From assembly GCF_023921805.1 (NCBI RefSeq), contig NZ_CP074197.1, positions 620,001 through 684,000 on the forward strand: DNA of 64,000 nucleotides, read 5' to 3'. This document shows, piece by piece, positions 39,606 through 46,942 of this stretch; the first letter of the stretch is position 1; every line of letters starts with the position of its first letter. The stretch is from Ruminococcus sp. FMBCY1 (lineage in GTDB: Bacteria; Bacillota; Clostridia; Oscillospirales; Acutalibacteraceae). The translations under genes were made by a program, and so were the position numbers. The notes beneath the pieces were generated by a model. It was given only the letters and a program-made list of their open reading frames with translations, was not told the origin of the DNA and did no database searches.

Positions 39606-40460
39606 TTATTTTTCTTCTTCTGCAAGTAAATCTTCAACATATTTCGGCAGCATAAATGCACCTCGATGAAGATTGGTCGTATAATACCAAGTTTTTATGC
39701 CACGCTTGTTCCATCTTTTAGCGTCAAGGTCTTTGAGCGGATGATACTTTTTAGATGCAAAGCCAAACAGCCAATAACCTGCGGCACAGGTAGGAATATG
39801 TGCCTGATACACACGGCTTATCGGAAATGAGTTGTACACTCTCTTGTGCATAGCCTTACAAGCACCCTCGTCCTCATCATAGAACGGACTGCCGTGCTGA
39901 TATACCATAATTCCGTCATCCTTAAGTGCCTTGTAGCAGCTGCCGTAAAACTCTTTTGTAAAAAGTCCCTCAGTGTGTCCGAACGGGTCTGTAGCGTCAT
40001 TTATAATTAAATCATATTCGTTATGACTTGTTCTTAAAAACCTTAAACCGTCCTGATAATATATATTTACTCTTTTATCTTCAAGACCCTTTGAGTTGTC
40101 GGGGAAATATTCCTTGCACACCTCAACAAACATCTCGTCAGGCTCAACAACATCTATAACTTCAATCTCTTCATAATGTGAAAGCTCTCTGGCAACACCG
40201 CCGTCGCCGCCGCCGATTACAAGCACCTTTTTTACATTCGGATGAACCGCCATAGGCACATGAACAATCATCTCGTCGTAGGTGAACTCGTCTTTCTCAC
40301 TGAAAATCACATTACCGTCTGAAGTAAGAAATCTGCCAAACTCCACAGAATCAAAAACATCGATTCGCTGAAAATCGCTCTGACCGCTGAATAGCTGTTT
40401 TTCAACTCTTATAGAAAGCTCAACATTATCGGTATGTCTTTCAGAAAACCAAAATTCCAT
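39606..40460 (-). CDS. speE: Spermidine synthase-family aminopropyltransferase
   Basis: 284 aa. The SAM-fold nucleotide motif VIGGGDGGVAREL and the acidic EVIDVVEPDE are typical. The gatekeeping loop reads DATDPFGHTEGLFTKEFY, where the usual form is DSTDPxGPA/GE. SpeE transfers an aminopropyl group from decarboxylated SAM to putrescine. No SAM decarboxylase (speD) is in the operon or window, and the same operon carries the carboxyspermidine route, so the exact substrate needs care. Confidence 0.88.
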   Translation of the reverse strand: MEFWFSERHTDNVELSIRVEKQLFSGQSDFQRIDVFDSVEFGRFLTSDGNVIFSEKDEFTYDEMIVHVPMAVHPNVKKVLVIGGGDGGVARELSHYEEIEVIDVVEPDEMFVEVCKEYFPDNSKGLEDKRVNIYYQDGLRFLRTSHNEYDLIINDATDPFGHTEGLFTKEFYGSCYKALKDDGIMVYQHGSPFYDEDEGACKAMHKRVYNSFPISRVYQAHIPTCAAGYWLFGFASKKYHPLKDLDAKRWNKRGIKTWYYTTNLHRGAFMLPKYVEDLLAEEEK

Positions 40461-40518
40461 ATAAACACTCCTTTGGTTTGTTTTTTACAAAACGCATTAT
40501 TAGTAACCTTAAAAAACT

Positions 40519-41967
40519 TTATTTCAATACATTAAGTTTTTCAATATACGGGTCTTCCGTACCCTGCATTGAGCAGCCTTTTGCTTTTGCATAATTAATA
40601 TACTCTATAATTTCATCTGTAATCATTTCACCCGGGGAAAGAATCGGTATTCCGGGCGGATAGCACATAACAAATTCACTGCAAATTCTTCCTGCCGTCT
40701 GTTCAATCGGCAACATTTCTTTGTCTGCATAAAACGCATCTCTCGGTGTTGCCGATACAATAGGCGGAATGTACTCCATACTAAGCATTTTTGCATTGTC
40801 CTTTGAATAAAGCCTTTTAATATCGGCAAGCGCACCTACAAGTCTTTCAATGTCCTGTATTCTGTCGCCGATTGAAATATAGGCAAGTATGTTGCCTATA
40901 TCGCCGAATTCTATCTGAATATCGTATTCGTCACGCAGTAAGTCGTAAACTTCAATTCCGGCAAGCCCTATATCTCTTGTGTAAACTGAAAGTTTGGTTA
41001 CATCGTAATCAAACACGCTGCTGCCATTGTTAAGCTCTCTGCCGTAAGCGTAGTAACCGCCGATTTCGTTTATCTCGTTTCGGGCATATTCAGCCATTTT
41101 CATTACTTTACCGAACGACTCTTTTCCTCTCAAGGCAAGGTTCCTTCTTGAAATATCAAGACTTGACATAAGCAGATAGCTTGCACTTGTGGTTTGAGTA
41201 AGATTTATAATTTGAGCCACATACTCCCAGCGTACATTTTTGTTTGTAAGCAGCAATGAGCTTTGCGTAAGACTTCCGCCGGATTTATGCATAGACACCG
41301 CCGCAATATCTGCACCTGCCGCCATAGCCGATACAGGCAAATCTTCACCGAAATAGAAATGTGTGCCATGAGCCTCGTCTGCAAGCACTTTCATACCGTG
41401 AGCATGCGCAAGTTTTACAATTGCTTTTAAATCGGACGCAATACCGTAGTAGGTCGGATTATTTACAAGAATAGCAACGGCATCGGGATTTTCTTTGATT
41501 GCGTTTTCAACTTGAGAAAGTTCCATACCGAGCGCTATTCCGATTTTTTTGTCAACATCGGGATTTACATATGCAGGCACCGCACCGCAGAGCACAAGAG
41601 CATTAATAACGCTTTTGTGCACATTTCTCGGCAAAATAATTTTATCGCCTGCTTTGCATACAGACCAAATCATACTCTGCACTGCGGAAGTTGTACCTCC
41701 GACCATAAAAAATGCATGACCTGCGCCGAATGCATCCGCCGCAAGCTGTTCCGCCTCCAAAATTACCGATACGGGGTGACAGAGATTATCAAGCGGCTTC
41801 ATTGAATTTACATCAAGACCTACGCATTTTTCGCCGAGAAGTTCAACGAGTTCGTGATTTCCTCTTCCTCTTTTATGTCCCGGCACATCAAAGGGTACTA
41901 CCCTTTGTTTGCGGAATTTTTGCAGAGCCTCATACAAGGGGGCTTTCTTTTGTGTGTTTATATCCAT
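40519..41967 (-). CDS. speA: Arginine decarboxylase, fold-I (Orn/Lys/Arg decarboxylase family)
   Basis: 482 aa, the short AAT-fold form found in Bacilli and Clostridia. PFDVPGHKRGRG at the N-terminus, ADEAHGTHFYF, and the PLP lysine in VSMHKSGGSLTQSS are present. Arginine decarboxylation is inferred because agmatine deiminase and N-carbamoylputrescine amidase follow in the operon; the family also contains lysine and ornithine decarboxylases. First gene of the operon, behind a long leader with a terminator. Confidence 0.9.
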   Translation of the reverse strand: MDINTQKKAPLYEALQKFRKQRVVPFDVPGHKRGRGNHELVELLGEKCVGLDVNSMKPLDNLCHPVSVILEAEQLAADAFGAGHAFFMVGGTTSAVQSMIWSVCKAGDKIILPRNVHKSVINALVLCGAVPAYVNPDVDKKIGIALGMELSQVENAIKENPDAVAILVNNPTYYGIASDLKAIVKLAHAHGMKVLADEAHGTHFYFGEDLPVSAMAAGADIAAVSMHKSGGSLTQSSLLLTNKNVRWEYVAQIINLTQTTSASYLLMSSLDISRRNLALRGKESFGKVMKMAEYARNEINEIGGYYAYGRELNNGSSVFDYDVTKLSVYTRDIGLAGIEVYDLLRDEYDIQIEFGDIGNILAYISIGDRIQDIERLVGALADIKRLYSKDNAKMLSMEYIPPIVSATPRDAFYADKEMLPIEQTAGRICSEFVMCYPPGIPILSPGEMITDEIIEYINYAKAKGCSMQGTEDPYIEKLNVLK

Positions 41968-42003
41968 TTACATTACCCTTTCGGCTTATCAAAAATAATG
42001 CAA

Positions 42004-42036
42004 CAAAAAACAGGCGGCACAATGCACCACCTGTTT
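42004..42036 (-). terminator. Intrinsic terminator in the speA leader
   Basis: On the minus strand AAACAGGTGG-N9-CCGCCTGTTT (one mismatch) is followed at once by a T-rich run (TTTTTTGTTG), 37 nt before the speA start. As it lies between promoter and gene, it would act as an attenuator. Confidence 0.8.
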
Positions 42037-42353
42037 GATTAACGGATATATGATTTATTTTCTGTAGCTTATGCTGACAGTTAATAGAAGAATTCCGTTT
42101 TCAGAGCTAATGTAGCAAATATACCGTTCTGCTCTTATTGACCGTTTCACAAGTGATGTGCTGTTGCACTGATGATAAGTAATCGACTTATAAAATTTGA
42201 GCTTTTAACTCAATCAATAATGTGGCTTGCGCCACGCTCGGCAGCTGACCCGCCTGTCCGTATGGGCTTAACTTACATATGCAAGTGGTCATATATTTGC
42301 ATGAAAACAGAAATCTTTTTCACGCTAAATTAAGTAAGATATACTCTTACAAC
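42037..42353 (-). promoter_or_regulatory. Long structured 5' leader of the polyamine operon
   Basis: About 385 nt separate the predicted start of transcription (~42353) from speA. On the minus strand it holds several hairpins: GTGGC-GCAA-GCCAC (42220-42240 region), TTGAG/CTCAA, ATAAGT/ACTTAT and ATGCAA/TTGCAT, then the terminator. I could not match it to a known riboswitch or to the T-box core. A 9-codon reading frame begins at 42303 but has no good ribosome site. Confidence 0.55.
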
Positions 42354-42359
42354 AAATTT

Positions 42360-42388
42360 ATAATAAACCAAAACTAATATTTTGTCAA
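42360..42388 (-). promoter_or_regulatory. Promoter of the polyamine operon
   Basis: Minus strand: perfect TTGACA (42383-42388), 17-nt spacer, TATTAT (42360-42365). It lies just beyond the end of the preceding gene (42420). Confidence 0.85.
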
Positions 42389-42419
42389 GAAATTTATAGG
42401 GTTTTACATAAATTTTATC

Positions 42420-44201
42420 TTAGAGTTCCTCTATAATTCTTTTGAGCAAATATGTTCGGTTAAACGGGAAAGAAAAATAATAACCGTCCGCAAAATCTCT
42501 TGTAGCCGCAATCATTTCTTTTGCAAGTTCAACACCTACATTTTCGCCGTCTTCACGGTCGGCATTTTCGGGATAACGATCAATAACTTCATCCGTAACA
42601 TTAACTCCCGAAATTTCGTTTTTCATAAAAAGAGCATTTTTTCGGCTGACCAACGGCATAATTCCGCACAAAATTCTTGCACCCGTTTCTTCTTTTACTC
42701 TGCGCAAACGCTCGGCATCTTCTGCTGTAAATACAGGTTGAGTAAGAAAAAATTCTGCGCCTGCCTCCATTTTCTTTTGCACACGCTTAATTTCCGATTC
42801 TATTCTTCGTCTGCTCTGATTTATAGCGCCGCCGTAAGTGAGCGGACTGTCTTTTAATGCCTCGCTGTTCATTTCATCGGCAATGCGCATAAGACCCACG
42901 GAGTCGAAATTAAACACAGACTTTACTACTTGTCTTGCCATAACGGGGATAGGGTCACCTGTTATGATAAGAAAATTATTAATGTCGTTTATACTTGCGC
43001 CAAGAAAAGTTGAGCGCATGGCAATGGCGTTTTTGTCACGGCAACAGATGTGCGGCATAACTTCAAAACCCGTTACATTCTTGACTTTCTGCGCCATAAG
43101 CACAGAGTCGATTCTTGTTCTGCCCGAAGGAGAATCGGGAAATGTAAGTACATCTACTCCAAGACCTTTGAGCATATGTGCTGCCTCAAGCAGTTTTTTA
43201 TCATCTGCGCCGAAAGGCGGAGCAAGTTCTACCGCAATAAGTTTTTTATCTTTAATTGTACCGTCGGCATTTCTGAAAAAGCTCTTTTTTATAACAGGCT
43301 TTTCGTTTTCGTTGTTTGCGGAAGTTTCATCCGATTTTACGGTAGGTGTAAGGTCAATGGTTTTTGCAACTTCTCTTATGTAATCAGGTGTTGTACCACA
43401 GCAACCGCCTATAATATCCGCTCCGAGCAAAGCCATACCATTTACCTTAGACGCAAAATATATCGGATTATCAGCATATTTTACACGGTTGCGCACAAGT
43501 AAAGGATAACCGGCATTTGGCATAGCCGTGACAAAACAATTGTTGTTAAGATTAATTCTTGACAATATCTGCTGCATATGGGCAGGGCCTACACCGCAGT
43601 TAAGACCTACGGCGTCAACGCATTTTGAAAATGCAGTTTCACTAACAAGCCTTTCCGCGCTTTCGCCCGCCTCACTGTAACCGTACTGATTCACGCAGAA
43701 CTGCACAATTATAAACGGATTACATTCCTCTTTAATTCTCTTTATTGCAGGCATAATATGTTCGGACTGTGTAAAGGTTTCAAAACATAAAATATCTGCG
43801 CCTTCATCTATAAAAGTTTTCGCAATCTGATAGTATTCTTCTTCCACAGCCTCAAAATCAGGCTGAAAAACTGCGGGAAGAGGACCGATATTGCCTGCGA
43901 TAAATATTTCTTTTCCGCTCTGCTCAACCGCTTCTTTTGCAATTTTGTAAGCCGCTTTTATATTTTCCTTAACCTGTTCGATTGAGCAGTCAAGAGAGTA
44001 TGTATTGCTCGCAAAAGTGTTGGTTCTGATAAGTTTTGCACCGCTGTTTATATACTCGGTATGAATTTCCGATATTCTCTGCGAAGCGGTAATATTTGCA
44101 TATTCGGGAATATCGACCGTTTTATATTTTTGGGAATAGTATGTGCCGAAAGAGCCATCTGCAATCAGCTTGCTCTTTTTAAGGTATTCTCTGATATTCA
44201 T
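42420..44201 (-). CDS. Homocysteine S-methyltransferase/methylenetetrahydrofolate reductase fusion
   Basis: 593 aa. The N-terminal ~290 residues are a homocysteine-binding TIM barrel with the zinc cysteines in GLNCGVGPAHM and GGCCGTTPDYI. The C-terminal ~290 residues are a MetF-type domain (AVELAPPFGADDKK, LITGDPIPV, QPVFTAEDAERL). The same fusion occurs in B. subtilis YitJ. It couples methyl-THF formation to methionine synthesis and so to SAM, a polyamine precursor. It has no cobalamin domain. It is upstream of the speA leader and 19 nt after the ThiF-like gene. Confidence 0.93.
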   Translation of the reverse strand: MNIREYLKKSKLIADGSFGTYYSQKYKTVDIPEYANITASQRISEIHTEYINSGAKLIRTNTFASNTYSLDCSIEQVKENIKAAYKIAKEAVEQSGKEIFIAGNIGPLPAVFQPDFEAVEEEYYQIAKTFIDEGADILCFETFTQSEHIMPAIKRIKEECNPFIIVQFCVNQYGYSEAGESAERLVSETAFSKCVDAVGLNCGVGPAHMQQILSRINLNNNCFVTAMPNAGYPLLVRNRVKYADNPIYFASKVNGMALLGADIIGGCCGTTPDYIREVAKTIDLTPTVKSDETSANNENEKPVIKKSFFRNADGTIKDKKLIAVELAPPFGADDKKLLEAAHMLKGLGVDVLTFPDSPSGRTRIDSVLMAQKVKNVTGFEVMPHICCRDKNAIAMRSTFLGASINDINNFLIITGDPIPVMARQVVKSVFNFDSVGLMRIADEMNSEALKDSPLTYGGAINQSRRRIESEIKRVQKKMEAGAEFFLTQPVFTAEDAERLRRVKEETGARILCGIMPLVSRKNALFMKNEISGVNVTDEVIDRYPENADREDGENVGVELAKEMIAATRDFADGYYFSFPFNRTYLLKRIIEEL

Positions 44202-44220
44202 AATTTCTCCTATATTTTTA

Positions 44221-44979
44221 TTATGCCTGCTTTGCGCAAGCCTTGCAATTCGGGTTTTGTTTCGGGAGTTTTATTTTGCGAAAAGACGCATTTAAAGCAT
44301 TGTAAATAAGCATATAACCGCATAAAAGTTCACCCTTTGAGAGTAAAAACTTTATTGCCTCCATTGCCTGCAAACTGCCTGTTACTCCGCAAGCCGCACT
44401 TATAACTCCTACCTCCTTTGGAAGAGGTACATCGCCCGCTTTCGGTTCTTCTTCAAAAACACACCGGTAGCACGGGGATTTGTGCGGAATATATGTCATA
44501 AGCTGACCCTCAAAGCCCACAACTCCTGCATGACAAAACGGCTTTTCTGCCTTTACACAGTAATCGTTTATCAAAAATTTACTGCTGAAATTGTCGGTAC
44601 AGTCAAGCACAAAATCATAGTCTGAGATAAGCTCGGCTATATTTTCACTGTTCACATATGTTTTGTAGGTTTTGACATTAACATCGGGATTCAACTTATT
44701 TATTTTTTCCTTAGCCGATTCAACTTTTGCTTTGCCTATATCGGCACAGTTATGTATAACCTGTCTTTGCAGATTAGACACATCAACTTCGTCGGCGTCT
44801 GCAATGCCAATTGTGCCTACTCCTGCGCTTGCAAGATACATAAGCGCAGGTGAGCCAAGACCGCCCGCACCGATTACAAGTACGCTTGAAGAAAGCAACT
44901 TTTTCTGTCCGCTCTCCCCTATCTCTTTCATTACAAGCTGTCTTGAATAGCGTTTGTTTTGTTCGTAGGTTAAATTCAT
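44221..44979 (-). CDS. ThiF/MoeB/HesA-type E1-like adenylyltransferase
   Basis: 252 aa from ATG 44979, with AGGAG just upstream; the longer reading adds an unlikely leader. RYSRQLVMKEIGESGQKKL, the nucleotide-binding GAGGLGSPALMYLASAGVG, the LQRQVIH segment, and two zinc CxxC pairs (SPCYRCVF and NCKACA) are present. It adenylates the C-terminal glycine of a ubiquitin-like sulfur carrier (ThiS or MoaD). No carrier gene is beside it. It follows the dxs terminator and probably runs into the methyltransferase fusion. Confidence 0.9.
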   Translation of the reverse strand: MNLTYEQNKRYSRQLVMKEIGESGQKKLLSSSVLVIGAGGLGSPALMYLASAGVGTIGIADADEVDVSNLQRQVIHNCADIGKAKVESAKEKINKLNPDVNVKTYKTYVNSENIAELISDYDFVLDCTDNFSSKFLINDYCVKAEKPFCHAGVVGFEGQLMTYIPHKSPCYRCVFEEEPKAGDVPLPKEVGVISAACGVTGSLQAMEAIKFLLSKGELLCGYMLIYNALNASFRKIKLPKQNPNCKACAKQA

Positions 44980-44989
44980 AAAAACTCCT

Positions 44990-45023
44990 AAAATAAAAAT
45001 CAGGGCAGAAAAACTCTGCCCTA
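44990..45023 (-). terminator. Intrinsic terminator after the DXS-family gene
   Basis: AGGGCAGA-N5-TCTGCCCT, with ATTTTTATTTT following on the minus strand. Confidence 0.85.
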
Positions 45024-45061
45024 ATATTTTAATACTATTTAATTGCAATTGTCAACTTAAA

Positions 45062-46816
45062 TCAGATAAAATCTTTAATATCCTCGCAAATCTGCTCTTT
45101 GGTGAGATGATTTTCGGCAAGAACTTCATTATAGTCATATCTGTCGAGAAACTCTTTCTTTAAGCCGTAGTTAAATACTTTGACATCCGATTTACCGTAA
45201 AATCTTGCAATTTTTTCTCCGAAACCGCCGTTAAGAATACCGTCCTCAAGTGTAATTACAACATCGTGAGTTTTTGCAAGTTCTGCAAGCAAGTCTTCGT
45301 CCGTACCTGTAATGTAAACAGGATTTACAACGGTAGCGTCAATACCGTACTGCTTTTTAATTTCATCGGCAACACTTTCACCGAGCTGATAGAATGTGCC
45401 GAGTCCGAGAATTGCAACCTTGCCGCCTTCTTTGGTGACGCTGTATTTGTTAAGGTTGTCAAAGTCAATCGGTTTGTAATTCGGATTTGAAACAACTCCG
45501 TTGCCCGGTACTCTGATTGCAACAGGGTACTTTCTCTGCGACATACTCCATTCAACCATAGCAAGATATTCTTCCTTGCAAGTAGGTGCAAGATATACAA
45601 GGTTCGGAATATTTGAAAGCATTGCAATATCGTAGATACCGAGGTGAGTTACATCGTTCATACCGAATACTGTCGCAGCAAAAACAATAATTGTAACAGG
45701 GTTTGAATTAATACATAAATCCTGTGAAATCTGGTCATATGTTCTCTGTATAAATGAACTGTAAACACCGTAAACAGGTTTAGCGCCGTTTTTTGCCATA
45801 CCCGAAGCAAGAGCAACTGCGTGCTCCTCGGCAATGCCTACATCAATAAACTGCTTGCCTGCAATGTCACGCTTGTCCTTTGTAAAGCCTGCAACTGTAG
45901 GTGTGCCCGAAGTAATAACAGCAACGCTCTTATCGTTCTTCATCTTATTAAGAAGATAATTTACCGTAATATCATCATAGCTTTCGCCGTCAAATTCAAA
46001 TTTAGATCTGCCTGTTTCAATGTCAAACGGCATACACCAGTGCCAATTCTCTTTGTCCTTTTCGGCAGGAGCATAACCCTTACCTTTTTGTGTGCAAATA
46101 TGAACGACTACAGGGTGGTCAATATCTTTTACGCTTTCAAAAGCTGAAATAAGCTGTTCAATATCGTTGCCGTCCTTGACAAATACATAGTCAAGTCCCA
46201 TTGCCTTAAAGAGGTTACATTCGGCTTTACCGCCCGTATCTCTTAAAAGTTTGAGATTTTTATAAAGTCCGCCGTGATTTTCGGCGATAGACATATCGTT
46301 ATCGTTTACAACAATAATAAAGTTGCCGTCAAACTCGCCTGCATAGTCAAGGCCCTCAAGAGCCTCACCGCCGCTTAACGAACCGTCGCCGATTACGGCA
46401 ATTACATTTTCCTTGCCGCCGTTTAAATCTCTTGCCTTTGCAAGACCCGACGCAAGGCTGACAGATGTTGAGGTGTGACCGATATTAAATAAATCGTGCT
46501 CGCTTTCGTCAGAATTTGTATAGCCTGAAACATCGTCATACTTATCTTCAAAAATGAATGCGTCTTTTCTGCCTGTAAGAATTTTGTGGCAGTAACTCTG
46601 ATGCGATACATCAAAGACAAACTTGTCAACAGGTGAATTAAACACATAATGCAATGCTATAATAGCCTCCGCCATACCGAGGTTAGGTCCGAAATGGCCG
46701 CCATGAATACTAAGCTTTTTTATGAGGACAGTACGCATTTCCTGTGCAAGCTGTTTCATTTCTTCCGTATTGAGTGCTTTTACATCTTGAGGTGAATTAA
46801 TTTTTTCAATATACAT
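45062..46816 (-). CDS. dxs: 1-deoxy-D-xylulose-5-phosphate synthase (divergent, short form)
   Basis: 584 aa, some 35 shorter than E. coli DXS. The TPP motif is GDGSLSGGEALEGLD...NDNDMSI. The DXS hallmark loop is SGYTNSDESEHDLFNIGHTSTS, changed from the usual SGYPK/SES. The catalytic Glu is in VGIAEEHAVALASG, and a transketolase C-terminal domain follows. It makes DXP for isoprenoids, thiamine and pyridoxal. Because it is divergent, a paralogue with another role cannot be excluded. AGGAGATG precedes the ATG. Confidence 0.85.
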   Translation of the reverse strand: MYIEKINSPQDVKALNTEEMKQLAQEMRTVLIKKLSIHGGHFGPNLGMAEAIIALHYVFNSPVDKFVFDVSHQSYCHKILTGRKDAFIFEDKYDDVSGYTNSDESEHDLFNIGHTSTSVSLASGLAKARDLNGGKENVIAVIGDGSLSGGEALEGLDYAGEFDGNFIIVVNDNDMSIAENHGGLYKNLKLLRDTGGKAECNLFKAMGLDYVFVKDGNDIEQLISAFESVKDIDHPVVVHICTQKGKGYAPAEKDKENWHWCMPFDIETGRSKFEFDGESYDDITVNYLLNKMKNDKSVAVITSGTPTVAGFTKDKRDIAGKQFIDVGIAEEHAVALASGMAKNGAKPVYGVYSSFIQRTYDQISQDLCINSNPVTIIVFAATVFGMNDVTHLGIYDIAMLSNIPNLVYLAPTCKEEYLAMVEWSMSQRKYPVAIRVPGNGVVSNPNYKPIDFDNLNKYSVTKEGGKVAILGLGTFYQLGESVADEIKKQYGIDATVVNPVYITGTDEDLLAELAKTHDVVITLEDGILNGGFGEKIARFYGKSDVKVFNYGLKKEFLDRYDYNEVLAENHLTKEQICEDIKDFI

Positions 46817-46896
46817 AATAACATCTCCTGTAAATTTTATAAAGATATTATAACTGTTAAAGCTGACTTTAAGTCAATAGTTTTTTTAAATTTTTT

Positions 46897-46938
46897 GCAA
46901 AAAATTTGCAGATGCCGTTTAAATCGACATCTGCAAAT
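46897..46938 (-). terminator. Intrinsic terminator after copA
   Basis: TTTGCAGATG and CATCTGCAAA stem, followed on the minus strand by ATTTTTTGC. Confidence 0.85.
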
Positions 46939-46942
46939 AAAA

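Noticed and set aside
42004..42360. T-box riboswitch upstream of speA
   Set aside because: The terminator stem begins GGTGGTGC but lacks the conserved T-box core (GGGTGG-N-ACCGCG), and I saw no AG bulge or specifier stem. Kept as an unclassified leader.
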